DNA from: Dacryopinax spathularia
Lineage: Eukaryota; Basidiomycota; Dacrymycetes; Dacrymycetales; Dacrymycetaceae
Direction: 5' to 3'
NCBI GenBank assembly: GCA_037974965.1
Contig: JBBPFI010000003.1
Coordinates: forward strand, 806,001 to 870,000
Length of the DNA: 64,000 bases
The position numbers and the translations under genes were made by a program. Positions 1 through 12,327 of this stretch are shown in pieces. The notes under the pieces were generated by a model, which did not search any database, was not told the origin of the DNA, and saw nothing but the letters and a program-made list of their open reading frames with translations. Position 1 is the first letter of the stretch. Every line of letters starts with the position of its first letter.

Positions 1-3000
1 ACAATCGCCGAAGCGTAGCTAGTGAGATTAAGCATTCTTGATAGCCGACCAATAGTCTGAACTGCAGCTTTTCGTAAGGACGGCGTGGCGGTTTGGCTCT
101 CGCATGTTCTTAGAACAGGGTTAAGGATGAGGTGCATGTACTCATCCAGGTCAGAGCCAAACGTGCACAATGCATGGAGCACGTTTGTCTGCAAGAGCTG
201 TAGCCGAGAGGCATGGCCATTGAAAGCCTCGACGAGCTTGGGAAGTATTGCTGGGAGATGCGCTTTGAATTCTCCCTCAAGCGCAGTTGCCAGAGCTTCG
301 ACGAGCGATACTAGCGGAGGGAGAGGGTGATCGATATCCCATAGATCGCAGAAAAGAGCAATCACATCAGCCAGAAACGGCCTAATGTGCTGGCTCACGA
401 GCCCGATAAGCTTGCCCATCTCAGAGATGTAGAAGCCTTGATCAGTTCGCGTTGGTGATCGGGCGACATCCAAAAATGCGGGCACGACCTGAATGCAACA
501 TGAGACCGGAACACACTAGTCCAATGGAGACCCACGAGAGGCAGGAAGGACATGCATTGGGGTCCTTGAATTCGGTACACTGCAAGGATGCCTTCTATGG
601 CGGCAGTACGAGCGTCCAGGGATGAGCTGTCTTCGAGTAGACCGACAAGTGCCTTCATTGCAGCTGTTCGAAGGTATTGTTCGGAGGTGGGCCCAGCGGT
701 TGCCATGAGCAAATGGAGATCAAAAGGATCTTCTGGAGAGACGACATGACAGATTGCCTCATCCATTTTTGCGTTAAAGGTCTTGGACACCATTAGCCTT
801 TGCTTGTTGATTGCCTGGTACAGCTGACCTTGGGATCTACGGCACCCAGGATGCCCATCACCCTCAACACCTCTTGCCTAACTTCGGGCCTAGCCTCCTC
901 GTCTAGAATCCGCCTCAGGACGAACAGCAGGTTGGGATGGTCCACGTATGGCTGGATGACGTATCCTGTGTGCGAGCAGAACGATCCGAGGGCTCGTAAT
1001 GCTGCTTCTTGCTTGGTGGAGGAGGACCTGTCTTGCAGGTTGACCAGCAATACGTCCATAATCTTCTGGGTATGGCTAGTGAGATCATCTCCACCAATCC
1101 TAGAAATCTGTCCAAGGCACTCGAGAACTTGTATGATGATGGCTGTGCTCTTGTCTTCTGCTTTCGATAGGAGCACCTTCAAAATCGGCACTGCATACGG
1201 CTTAAGGATTGTTTTGGTTTCGGAAATCATGATACCCAACAGCTGGGCAGTTTCCGCCTTCTCGCGACTACAAATAATGTCAAGCTAGTCGCAACGTCTG
1301 CGAAGGTTGTTCACGTACTTGAGGGCAGTGTGCTCCATCTGTTTAAGCAAATGGACAATAGTCTTCCGTAGCCGTGGCATCACGCAAGCTGGATTGCGTG
1401 CTGCCAAGCGACCAATCACTGTCATCGCAGCTCGTCGAACTGGAAACACCTCATCGTTCGAACCGTTGAAAAGTGCGCGAACGGTCGCAGCTTGACTAAG
1501 ATGGCGATCGAATGGCGGATCGAGGGCTGCCAGCACATTCCGCCTCGTTCTTGGTTCTGGAAGAGAGAGTTCAGTCGGTATCTGGTAAAAATGAGAGCTG
1601 ACTCACTTGGATCAGAGATTCCCAGTGCTACGAGTTTGTCAAGTATGTCACCCACGAAGCGCATGGCTTGGGTGTTGGTTTGTTGGCAGATTCGATCCTT
1701 CATCAAAAGATGCAAACATGCTAATGCAGCTTCTTGACGGATCTTGGAATCGTCATGCTCAATGTACGGCAAGACACAAGTGCTTGCAAAGCCACTCAAT
1801 GCATGACCTATAATGGGTAAGAGGTCAATGCGTGAATACAATCTGCGGGCAGGGGAACGGACCGGTAAAGTTGAGAGAGCGCAGTGTTGTGAGAGCCAGT
1901 ATTATCTGCTGATCTCCCTTCTTTAGTGTTGCGTAAGCACTATCAATGGTCTGACTGCCGCAAGAACTCTCGAAGGCACTTACCGCGGACGTCTGGCAAG
2001 CGAATGGGGCTTTGTGGGTTAGCTTGTTGGCAGGAGGGGAATAAGGCCGCATATATGGATGGCCACATAGTACATGGCTGAGAAGCTGCAACAGTCGGTC
2101 TGCTCTTCATGAGAAAGGCTGCAAGCAAGTCTGTGGCATGCACATACCTTGAACCGTTTTGAGCAGCCCGGGAATATGGACTACTATCTCTTGCAGTGCT
2201 TGGCATAGCGAGTCGCTCAGTCCGAAGTCAAACATAAGGTCGAGAACACCCTGCAGATGAGGGGAAAAGGCTGGTCCCAGGGCTGAGGCGAGTAACCCTA
2301 TGCAGCGAAATATCGCATCCTCCGGAGGGGGATCGCGCTTTGCCCCATGTTGCCTCAGGCTCTCCTTGATAGCCGACATGATGGGCTTCAGGGATGGCAC
2401 TATTCGGCTCTTTACAGCTTCTGCTATGTGACCGATGGTGAGGAAAGCTACCTTGAGAGTGAGCATAATTCCAATGCTGGTCATCAATCAGATACACACC
2501 TGCTGCTCTCTCGGTCCGGATCTTGAGTTGGGGCAGGAGGTATAACATTGCATCGGTCAAGAAACGAGTGCTGAACATCTCAGGATCGTAGAACGCCATT
2601 GTAGGCAGAATCGCAACGACAGTGTGTCGAATTAGATGATTCTTGTGATTTCGATATTCCCATACAAGCTCCATGCAACGGACATAATGATCTTGCAGAC
2701 ACTATATTTTGAGGTCAATATCCCGCTCACCAATCAAAGCCAATAAAAACAAACCATGTCCGATATCACGAAAAGTGACTTGAGCGCGAGCAAGGAACCA
2801 TGCATGTCCTCTACGACTGTGCTCGTGCATCCCCGAGTCGCCTCTGCCACCAACTGCAGGAGTATGTCATCTTTCGCGCAAGAATCTCGTTCCCTCAGGA
2901 TGTTAAGGCAAGAGGTGAGCAATTCACCGGTATCTTCCCGCACGTGAGCCTAAGCAAGGTAAGCAGATCCCTCACCTAAACCGGGAGGAAACTTACTCGT

Positions 3001-3738
3001 TTGTCGTGTAGCAGGACCCAGATGCTGTTCAACACATTTGGAACCTGTTTATGAAAGTACGACGGAACGCTCGCCAGTTGCTTCAAGACGAGCACAGCAA
3101 CCCATCTTGGTCCTTCCGGCTCTCCCGGCTGAAGAAGCTCAAGCGACCTAGAGACCTCGAACGGAATGAAGCGTTCAACAAAGTCGGCTCTCCCGCGGTC
3201 GACGATCGCGCCCAGCGCGTGAGCGGCGGCAACCATGATCGTTGCGTCGGGATTTGGGAGAAGACGGCGAATATGGTTCCAGAGCCGGAAGAGGGTGCGC
3301 TTGGTCTCTAGTTTGTCTTCGAGCGGGATTTGGATGATCGTTTCTATAGGAGGTTCATGAGCGATCTAGACAATGGGTAAATGAGGGGGACGTACCGGCA
3401 GCATACAGACCAGCAAGGACCTCTTGAGGTTGTTTACTCCCGATAAGCTCGAAGACGGGCGACATGATTCGTTCGTTCCAGAACTTGCCCACTTCGTCAG
3501 GTGACAGCTCGAACATATCGTTGATTATCTGTTAAAGCGTAAGTCATTCAGCTGAGCGGGAGCTGCGGAGCTCTTACCATCTCCTTCAGCTGGTCGCCTG
3601 CTGCCTGTTTCGTTTCCTCATCTCTGCCGCCACATATTAGGACCGCGAGCAACGTCAAAAAGGCGTGGATGAGGCGTACCTTGTCTTCAACTCCTCCAAC
3701 TGCCTACGGATCGGATCTTCCTTCCCGAGCCCTTCCAT
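1..3738 (-). CDS. TOR-family PI3K-like kinase, copy A (5' half, runs off left edge)
   Basis: This is the N-terminal HEAT-repeat part of a TOR (target of rapamycin) kinase, the core of TORC1/TORC2, which couples nutrients to growth. The start is the ATG at 3736-3738 (MEGLGKEDPIRR). Exons then follow with short introns to the window edge. The HEAT blocks include [36 protein letters not shown] and FGSDLDEYMHL. Each block has a direct counterpart in the second TOR gene at 24570-33259. Every intron I compared lies at the same codon and phase in both genes, for example after the AAG, ATG, HDKR, SDM and FLPL codons. I found no stop or frameshift across about 1,100 codons, so it is not an obvious pseudogene. 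FAT, FRB, kinase and FATC domains lie outside the window, so catalytic competence cannot be judged. Which copy is the true TOR1 and which a TLK1-like paralog is unknown. Confidence 0.9.
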
Positions 3739-5074
3739 CTTTTGTTCTCACACCAACCCGCTCTTAAACACGGTCTCAGGTGTCTGACAACAAGCTACAT
3801 GTAGAACGCGCTCCCTCGCCGCCTGGACCGTCAGAGCGTAAGCAGCCAGTGGCGACGCCCGTGTGAGTCGGGCAGCCGGGAGTCGGCGCGTGCACGAGCA
3901 TCTGAAAGAGGAAGAAAGGGGTGTGGAGTCAGGGATCTGCGGGGATGAACAGTTACGGGCTAGGACCGTGCACATCAAAGAGGTGCTTGACAAAGATATC
4001 TCCCGGTCAAAGCGGATCAAGGCTTTTTAGCTCTCTCCAGGTCACGTTGGCGAAGCTGTTTGAGGTGCAAAAGCCGTGGCTGGCTATCGAAGTGCGAGGA
4101 CATCGGGCTGATTGTCCCTTCTCAGCCCTGCAAATCCCACCTTGGCCGTGGTCACTGAATGATTTCTCTCCTCTTGCTATACCACCTTTCAGCTGGACAA
4201 AGGCTCAGAGCCATGCACCGTCTGCTTCTATGTGCGTCTGAGACAGGAGGATGCTCAAAGTGCCGAACCAAGCATACAAGGTCAACGTCATCCCTTCAAC
4301 CCCGCCTCACGACCGGCATCAATCTCGCCGCATTCCCGATCTACGCGCTCTGATTGGCTGGCACCGCACGTTGGCCAGGCTCACTGGCCTCCGCCGCGAA
4401 GGGTCGCATCGTGCTGCGGTTCGTTGCTTCGTTCTTGTCTTCACAGCTGGGCTGCCTATAAGTATAACTTGTTTGGAATGGTGGAAGGTTTCGGCACATT
4501 CCGGTTTGCGAGGCGTGACGATGCCAAGCCTTTTTGGGTTATATTTGGTTTGGGCGCCTACTGCATGTCGCGCTTTGTTTCCCGGCCTGCTGCGCACACG
4601 CGTATATGGGTGTAATTACACTTCGCGATCTGGTGCTGCGCACGCTCATTATGGCTTCCACTATGATAATCCCCATGCTTTTGCTTGTTTATCACTCTCT
4701 TAGGCATGCTGTTATTGCGATGTGCAAGAACTGGCCAGGAAAGGAAAGCACCGCTGCTAACTGAGGAAGGTGATGTCCATCACACGTTCCTCAACCCGCA
4801 CTGCGGGAAGCGAACAACCTCATGGCAACAAGCACAGAAAAACGACTTTTCTGAAGGATTACGCTTCGTATCCGCACGCATTGCGCGTAACTACGTCAGT
4901 GGTTGACGATTCAGGTCAGAGGCTCAGACAGCGCGTTGCTGCCTGCTGCGCATCACCATCAGTTGGGCTGTCCTCGCCCGGATTTCCCGACACTGGTCTA
5001 TCAGTAGTATCAGACTGATGATCATATCTCTACAACTCTAACGACTGCCTCCTTTCTAATTTGTAGGCGGTCAA
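3739..5074. other. Intergenic, divergent promoter region (TOR copy A / GT32)
   Basis: No convincing gene is visible here. The small open frames have no recognisable protein and lack family motifs. It separates two divergently transcribed genes. An inverted CCAAT box (ATTGG) lies at 4353-4357 and a TATA-like stretch (TATAAGTA) at about 4457. The spacing to the GT32 start is about 600-700 bases, so a long leader or another promoter element is possible. Confidence 0.5.
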
Positions 5075-6452
5075 ATGCCTGCAATACGTCTTTCGTCTCC
5101 CTTGCGCCTTTCGCCCCGCTCGTCCAGCACCAGCTTCATGGCTCCCCTCCCGCCCCTCTCGGGCCCGTGGACGACACACCAACGAACGACAGTCCTCGTC
5201 GTCCTCGCCCTCATCCTCTATACATCCTACCGCCTCGTCGCGCTCTGCATACTCGACTCCGCCTCCCTACACGCTTCCTCCCGCCCTTCCTCCTCCCCGC
5301 TAATAGAGTTCCACGTCCATCCCTCTCTCCTCCCCCCTCCCTTCCCTCCCAGTTCGGTCGACCTCCCCGAGCTCAAACTCGACCTCCCTCCGGGGACGCA
5401 GATCCCGAGCGCATGGTGGCCTAACGTCGTCCCCCCCATAGTGCACTACATCGTCTCCCTCTCCCCCTCTCCAAGTCCAGGACCAGAACTCAAATACTTC
5501 CAATACCTCGCTATCCGGTCGGCGCTCATCAACCTCCGACCCAAGCTCCTGTTGATCCACCATCCGCCCGGCCGTCCACCACACGGAGCGTGGTTCGACC
5601 TCCTCGCGCCTTATGTCACTCTCTCTCCCGTCGATCCGCCAGAAGAAGTTTTCGGCCGCCCCTTAACCCACTATGCGCACAAAGCCGACGTCATCCGACT
5701 TCAGCTCCTTCTCCAGCTCGGAGGTGTATACCTAGACCAAGACACATTCATCCTCCGCCCGTTCGACCAAGCCGGGCTTTTCACCCAGGACGTAGTGATG
5801 GCCATGGAAGCAAACCCCTACGCAGAAGAATGGGAGTGGGAGCCCGGCGGGCTCTGTAATGGCATAGTCGTCGCTCGCCCCGGGGCGGACTTCGTAAAGA
5901 GGTGGTTAGGCGGGTATAGGACGTTCAACGAGAGCGGGAGGGAATGGGCGGAACATAGTGTTGCTCTTCCATGGGTGCGTGCGTCCCTTCACTTTCACTT
6001 CCACTTCCACTTCCACCGAGTCGTCCTTCTCGCCCCGGTCCCGGCAGCGTAGCTGATAAACCAAACAGGAGTTGGCTTTGACGTATCCGAGTGAAGTAAC
6101 GATCCTTAATTCGAGGGCGATGTTCTACCCTCTGTGGAGTGATTCACAGCTCAAGCTAGTACATGAGCCATCCAGCCCAGGGCCCAAAGGAGGAGGCTGG
6201 GATTTCAGCGACAGCAAGCAATTAGCGTACGTCTTCTCCTTTCTCCCTTCTGCGCGTACGAAGGTTGACAGCAGGAGGTGCAGGTATCATGCCTGGGAAT
6301 CAGTGAGCATGCCCTATCTCGACAGGATCACCCCGTCCGCTGTCGGGAGAGGCGCGACGAGCTTTACGAGGATGCTGCAGTCGTTTGTCGGGGCAGAGGA
6401 TAGGAGGGTCGAGCAGCAGATTGCGCTGGCGCAGAAGAGGCAGGGTAGCTGA
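5075..6452 (+). CDS. GT32-type glycosyltransferase, type II membrane protein
   Basis: Predicted Golgi glycosyltransferase of the GT32 / DXD sugar-transferase family (Och1-like fold). Such enzymes transfer a sugar from a nucleotide sugar to glycans. Exons are 5075-5974, 6069-6226 and 6284-6452, giving 408 residues. A single hydrophobic segment at residues about 39-60, after a short Ser/Arg/Pro-rich head, fits a type II signal anchor. The family signature is plain: HKADVIRLQLLLQLGGVYLD followed by DQD (the DXD motif, near residue 219), then GLCNGIVVARPG and an exon-3 block YHAWESVS. The donor sugar and the acceptor cannot be told from sequence. Intron 1 carries a CTTCCA microsatellite. The first ATG was chosen; a second in-frame ATG (SFMAPLPP, residue 22) would still keep the anchor. 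Confidence 0.85.
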
Positions 6453-7146
6453 GACGAGACTGAGCCAGGAGGGCTTGTGTTCGGGCGAGAGCGCAGAGGA
6501 CGGCCGGAGGAGAGACGGTCATCAGAGGTTTACGTTAGACCCAGCATATTTATCAGCAGGCCCCAGTCGTGTTATTATAATACACGCTTCGTCCGTCGAT
6601 ATTGCGTCGACAGCCGACCGAGTCCAAGCCGTTCCGCCCGAGGATTAGAGACTTAAGCCTGAGACGGACAGCCCAGCAGCGTAGATCCTAGGCAGACAAC
6701 AAAGAAGAAGAACAGCCAGACAAGACGAAACCAGCTAGCAAGACCCATTCCCCGTGCCTGACAACATTTTCCAACTCCTTGACATGCTTCTCTTCACCCT
6801 TTACCCCGCATCCCTTATGCCAGCCGCATCAGCCGGAAATAGCCGGAACCGACCCTCGGCATCCGCTTTCACGCTTCTGATTGCTCCCGCCCAGTGGCCA
6901 ATCACAGCGCCCGTTGTCTCTCGGCGTCTCAGCCCATCCACAATCTGCTTTACAAACCTCGCCTGCAGCTGCTGCAATTGTGTATAATCTGCTTGCATAC
7001 TGACGACTTTCATCTGCATATATCTTCTTCTCTTCTTCACTTCTCGGATCAGAGCTCTACTGGGAGCTTGTATACTATCCAGCTCGTCGAGTGAAGCATC
7101 GTTGGAGCTACCCTACCGACCGAGCGCTACAGAGTGAGAGTGAAAA
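6453..7146. promoter_or_regulatory. Upstream region of SGF73 with CCAAT box
   Basis: No gene seen between the GT32 stop and the Sgf73 start. A CCAAT box lies at 6898-6902, about 245 bases before the start codon. This is a plausible site for a HAP/NF-Y complex. The pyrimidine-rich stretch around 7020-7040 may mark the transcription start zone. Confidence 0.4.
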
Positions 7147-8613
7147 ATGGCCAACTCCTCACCAGCCAAGAAACGCCGCCATCACCCCCTGCTCGTCCCC
7201 TCCTCAAGCGACGAAGAAGATTCCCCCCCTTCCTGGCCCGAGATCGAGCAACATCTGCTCGAGGATGACGGTGCGTTCCCCTCCCCTCTTCCTCTCCCCT
7301 TCCTCCTCGCTCTCGCGAGCCCTCCGGAGTAGACCCTGACTGACGTGCGACCAGCGAACTATAAGCGCCCGGAGAACATGGTCCCCAACCCGAACGTCTG
7401 GCTGCCCGAGGGAGACATGCACGTCTTTGGCGCTGCGCCAATGCATGACGAGCTGGACTTGAGGGTGTGTAAGGAATGTGGCAAGCCTGTCTTGGCCAGT
7501 GCCGTGGCGGCGCATTTGGGTGCGTCTGCTCCCTCCATACCGCTGCTAGGTTGGTTTGAGACTGATAGGATGTATGCGCGGCAGAGAACTGTAAGAAGAT
7601 CAAAGCCCTTCCTGCGCCCAAGCAGCCCGCGAAGGGGAAGAAGACGGATGTGAAAGGTTGGTCCCTTTCCCCCATCCCCACGCAAGCCCAGACCCGCTAA
7701 CCTAATCGTTGGTGGCAGCTAAAGTCAGCCCCGCCAAGCCCGGCAAGAAACGGAAAGCGGACGAGGATGGCGAGGATGAGGAGTTGGAGGATACGCCGCC
7801 GAAGAAGAAGACGAAGAAGGAGAATAAGCCTCCCGGCGAATCAGGCAAAGGTGGTCGGTTCAAAGGTGCGCCTTGCTCCGCCATAGCCTGGCTGTATGCG
7901 CGTAGATGCTGATGATGTGGATAGGGCCGATCAATCTCGATATCCACTGTGGCGTTATTAACGACAAGGGCGTCCCCTGTTCGCGCAAGCTGACGTGCAA
8001 GTCACACGCTATGGGTCCTAAACGGGCCGTGGTCGGCCGGAGCAGACCGTTCGACGAGCTCCAGCAGGAGATGCTTCGCCTCAATCCGAAGTACAAAGAG
8101 CCCATGAAGCGCAAGACGAAGGAAGAGAAAGCGGCCGAGAAAGCGCGTGAGAAGGAGGAGAAGCGGCTTGAGAAAGAGCGGGAGAAGGGACTGAGGAACG
8201 AGGAGAAGGCTAAGCTCGCTGCGGGGAAGGCGGCTCAGAAGGCCAACGCGTCTGTGACGCCCAAGGCTGGGCCACTGGGCAAGAAGAAGGGCACTGCGGC
8301 TCAGAGGGCGGCTGCTGCCGCTGCGGAGGCGGCGGAGTTGGAGGCAGAGAGACAGCTCGATTCGGAGGAAGAGGTGGATGCGCTCGTTTTGGTCGCGCAG
8401 AGGTTGAAGAAGCGCGCACAGCCGATTGCGCCTGTGCCGGGGGCGACGCTCTTCTTCATCCAGCGGATGGCGAACCTTGCACCTTGCAGGGACGAGCTGT
8501 TGGAGGCGCTTGGTGGAGGTCAGAGCCAGGCGCGATCAGGCATGCCCAGTATGCTGGGCGGAGCGGCTCGGCACGGGATGACGGTGCCGCAGGCTACGGC
8601 AGCTGTCAGCTGA
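7147..8613 (+). CDS. SGF73: SAGA complex subunit Sgf73 (ataxin-7-like, SCA7 domain)
   Basis: Sgf73 anchors the Ubp8 deubiquitinase module to the SAGA co-activator, so this is a nuclear chromatin protein. Exons are 7147-7270, 7355-7519, 7585-7656, 7719-7865 and 7925-8613, giving 398 residues; all joins keep frame. Two zinc-binding parts are visible. The first is a small finger in exons 2-3 (CKECGKP ... HLENC). The second is the SCA7 domain near residues 170-230, with HCGV, CSRKLTCKSH and KRAVVGRSRPFD, the residues that define the family. Basic stretches (KKRRHH, KKRK, KKKTKK) look like nuclear localisation signals. A long Lys/Glu/Ala-rich, probably helical stretch follows the SCA7 domain. The gene converges with the eIF4E gene, with 303 bases between stops. 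Confidence 0.92.
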
Positions 8614-8916
8614 GCGGCGCTAGCTGCTGCTTGTTCGATACTTGGATGCTCGTTTGGATTGCATGCACCTCTCCCTTTCTTCTTTTCTTTCCCTTTTGGC
8701 CGGCTTGCGGGCCTGTAATGCTATATTTATCGCGTAGCGAGACCACCCGCGGGACGCTTGTGTACAGTACCTCAGATAATGACATTATACTCCGTCAAGA
8801 ATGAGATACAGGGGTCGAGTGCAAACATTAGCCCACACAAAGTGCAAGAAGACAACAAATACAGTTGGCCCGCCGCCCAGCGGGCCAAGTGCAAGTAGAT
8901 GCAGAGATGCTACGTG

Positions 8917-9959
8917 CTACGTGCGGTCGTGGTGATTATGGTTGTGGTGTGACGAGGTGTGATGGCGGAAGTTGCCGCGATCATGCAGGGAGTCTGCATG
9001 CCCACTGTCAGCGTGTGCTTCAACTGAGGTAGGAGGTGGGTGCTCACCATTATTCGATTTATATTCCATGATAGTAGTGGCAGGCAGATTAAGGACCTTC
9101 ATGATCGTTGCCCTGTTGCTCAGTCAGCATACGCTTTAAAGCTTCGGAAAGGACCGCATGCTCACTTGATCCCATCAATCGCACGCTGGTCATTCCCGTC
9201 CCTGGTCCATACGCTCATAATATCCTCCCCAGTCCTCACACTCAGCACGCATCCGCACACCTCATCGTCAAACTGGTCTCCGATGACGGCCATGACAAGG
9301 TCCTCCCACATCCGGTCTGCGAACCCCTTCCGCAGACGGATTATCCATTTCCCTCCGGTTATGTTCATTGGGTCTTCCCATACGGGTCGTTTTACGCCGG
9401 AATGGAAGAGAAGGTAGTCGGTGGTGGGAGTGAGGCGGGAGGGTAGCTGCATGTGCGTCCAGATTGACCAGAATGACTCGATCTATAATTGTCGTCAGCT
9501 TGCAGGACACGGGAATAATTCGCCATCATGATTACGGAGCCGAAGCTGGCAATCCGACGGATTCCCTCCTCATAGTTTGTGACCTTGTTTCCAGGAGGAC
9601 GGTGATGGAACCAGAATACCCATCTACGACGCGTCAAGATCCGAATCAGCAACTGGTGACATTCTTACACCGACAGATAGCGCTCACGTGCTGCGAAGTG
9701 GGTGAGGCGTCTTGTCGCCATTGACGCCTGCGGGGGTGACGGCAGTGGCCTTGTCCGCAGGCAGCTTCTCTGTGGTCAGGGAGAGCGACAAGCGGCCGGA
9801 CCTGCGTGCGACACTCGCGAGCGCAGGTACCATTTTGCCCCTCCCGATGCCCATAGGGGCAGTCAGGGTGGTCGTCTGGCTACCGCTCCCCGGTGTAACC
9901 GCAGTAGAGGCGCTGCGAGGCTGTTGGGAGTGGTTGGAGAAGTAGCCATTAGACGCCAT
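8917..9959 (-). CDS. Cap-binding translation factor, class II eIF4E (4EHP/nCBP-like)
   Basis: Member of the eIF4E family, which binds the mRNA cap. Exons on the minus strand are 9959-9688, 9623-9536, 9482-9166, 9112-9048 and 8993-8917, giving 272 residues in frame. The family core is clear: HPLRSTWVFWFHHRPPG, SFWSIWTHMQLPS, WEDPMNITGGKWIIRLRKG, WEDLVMAVIGDQF, CGCVLSVR and the C-terminal DSLHDRGNFRHH. It has Phe-Trp-Phe after the first Trp (WVFWF), as in class II proteins that often repress translation, rather than the W-x-x-W spacing of canonical eIF4E. The N-terminal 80 residues are Ser/Thr-rich and probably disordered. The C-terminus ends in a His/Asn-rich tail (SHHNHNHHDRT). The last intron (9047-8994) is 54 nt with no stop, so its retention would keep the frame. 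Confidence 0.9.
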
Positions 9960-11573
9960 GGGCGACAGACGAAAGAACTAAAGGTTGGCGAGATAATAGA
10001 CAGATTGCGAATATATATGTGCTGAAGTCGAGCTGAAAACGAAGTGTGTCGGATTTGTCGATGAATAGGTGCTGATAGCTGAGTAGTCGTCGATAGGGTG
10101 GTGGGCGTTGTACACGATGGGCAAGGATGCGAAGACGATGAGCAGGGCAGTTGAGGCGACGTCGAGGAGGGGAGTCAGTTGTCGTTCTGGCAACACAGGC
10201 ACCAATTCACGGACTCAATTCGGAGCTAAAATTCCCATAATGTCCGATGACAGCCATTTTCGGCACCAACCTTATGCCGAGCATTTGACCCAAAGATCTT
10301 TGCAAGTTGTGGGGCAGCATTGCCAACAACGTCGAATAGCATCACAACTCATCCCATATAATTTCCTAAACCTGCTTAACACCATGCTTGCTTACTGGGG
10401 ATTGCTCGAATTTGACATGACAGCCACGGCGACGCGCCTTCTCGCTCTGACATTCGACCGGAAGACGTCACCATTTGATGGGGATTACCGAAGCGCGGGT
10501 TAGAAACGACGAAGTCTCGGATCAAGCTGTCGACCACCTCTTCTCCTTTCCGCACATGCAAGTTGCATGCATTGGTCTTGATTGCAACCGGAAGCTTCAC
10601 GAGAATGCTGGACATGCCGAACACCTACAACTTGTCCACAAGATGCAGCATGTTTTCCACGCATAGGACGGACGAAAGAAACTAGTCCATGGAAAAATCA
10701 TTGATGGTGTGCGTCATGCCTTGTATCATTTGCGTTCGGGCACGAGCGTACCACGAGTACCGTATTATGTCGAGTTGCGGCCGGCACCCGTTAATCTTTT
10801 CATCATTTATCGCTCAATTCATCTGGCTGAATTGGCTCGCGGAAGCCGTATCGGAACGCGCCAATTTTGTCCTTTTTATGCGAGCTTATCTATCTCGTAG
10901 ATCTGTGAAGGCGCATGGTGGGCTGTGCTCAATACCCAATACCTACCTTGCATACCCTGAGCGAAGGCCACGAGGGGAACATGCACAGCCGGTGATAACG
11001 GCATCCGAAGGCTGACCGACGAGAAAAGAACCGTTCAGAACGAACTAAGTGTCGCATGATCCCCTGTTGCGGAAGAGCGAACCTTCGAATCAGAAATCCC
11101 AGAGACTTTAGTTGGAAGAGAGGTCTATACCTAGTCGGCGGCAATGTGCGGACAAGTGGCTTTATGGCCAGTCCCGCTGAACCGGCGCAATCGGCATACA
11201 TTTTCCCTTGCAAAGTCAGGATGACTGACTGTTCGGGCAATCATGGGCGGGTTTGACCACTCTTACACGCTGGTCAGCCGAGCTACTCGCACGTTCCAAG
11301 TTATGAGGCCTCGTTCGCGGAACCGGAGTTGGTTGGAGTGCGGACCGCCGCGGCCTCCATATGGTAGTTCAATGCGGCTCGTCACCCACCGAATTCCAAT
11401 GTGCAATGCGAGATACGCTCTGACTCTCGCCCCCGGTCTAAGGCACGCGGCATCTAAGAACTTTCTGAAGAGATCAGCATAGAGCCCATGTCCCGGCACT
11501 TTTCCCACGACCCAAACATTCTGAGACAAAGGGATAAAATGACGAGGACCGGTTGGAACTGGTGGGCAAAGAA
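9960..11573. other. Intergenic, no supported gene
   Basis: About 1.6 kb between the divergent eIF4E and DUF6914-like genes. Several short open frames exist on both strands, but none shows a family motif, consistent splice structure or overlap-free coding signal. I see no repeat or transposon ends. It may hold the promoters of both neighbours. Confidence 0.5.
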
Positions 11574-12191
11574 ATGATGGCCACCTCCTTTCCGCCTCAT
11601 CCTGACTCCTTGCCGCTGGAAAGAGGGGCACTGTACGCAGTTCTGTTCCACCTTCCATCGGCTGAGACGCCCAGGTATCACTGGGCACTTGGCTTCATTA
11701 CGTTGGACGGCCAATCGTTCTCTTATCATGCAACCGATGAGGCCGTCAGAGGACGGTCCTCCACTCAAAGTATTCCCTTCGCGTTGATAGTCTGGCCTGG
11801 CTGACGTCAAGACGGCACAGAGTGGGTATTCGAGCGGAATATTGGAAGGTGGTCCGATGCGAAATCCCGGCACGTCGCTGTGAAAATCGGACGGCCCGCT
11901 ATTACGGAAGATGCGTTAGCATCACTCTTGGCAACAGTGCCCACTTTCCTTTCACCAGAGGACCGGTTACGAGAGCCACAGTTCGGATGTCGCCTTTGGG
12001 TTCGATACGCTGCAACCATATTGGCCTCTCATGGCATAATACAGTTTCGAAGCCCGTCATCCTCGGTGGATCTTGAGGAGGAATGCATTCAGGTTGGTGC
12101 GATGTATCATGAGAGCTTACGGCCAGTGCTGAGGCTCTGGGACGTAAGCTGGCACCTCTATGTGACGAATTCGGGGTTGGTCGTGTTATGA
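11574..12191 (+). CDS. Small DUF6914-like protein of unknown function
   Basis: Exons 11574-11769 and 11821-12191 give 188 residues. The 51-nt intron (GTATTC...CACAG) joins STQ to KWVFE and keeps frame. Visible blocks are LYAVLFHLP, YHWALGFITLDG, FSYHAT, WVFER and a Cys-Arg-Trp-Val segment (CRLWVRYAATILASHGII). These resemble a widespread family of small fungal proteins that open with Tyr-His-Trp-Ala-Leu and carry a later Cys-Arg-x-Trp-Val motif. I tentatively equate it with DUF6914 from memory. No catalytic residues or localisation signals are evident. An ATG three bases downstream (11577) is an equally good start. The gene converges with SEC1, with 136 bases between stops. Confidence 0.6.
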
Positions 12192-12327
12192 GGGATCGAA
12201 TGCTTCACCGTCGTTTACCGTGCGGGATAGGATAGGTCTCGTGATTGTTTATTGTCCAGTACATTCCAAGTAGAGATACATGCGTCGTAATAAGCCTCGA
12301 AAGAAGACGGAGAAACCGGTCGCGCAA

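Noticed and set aside
1-3738. TOR copy A as a decayed pseudogene
   Set aside because: All exons examined join in frame with proper splice sites and match copy B block by block; no stop or frameshift was found.
5984-6018. CTTCCA microsatellite in intron 1 of the GT32 gene as a coding repeat
   Set aside because: Reading through it leads to a stop, while splicing around it restores conserved sequence in frame; it is intronic.
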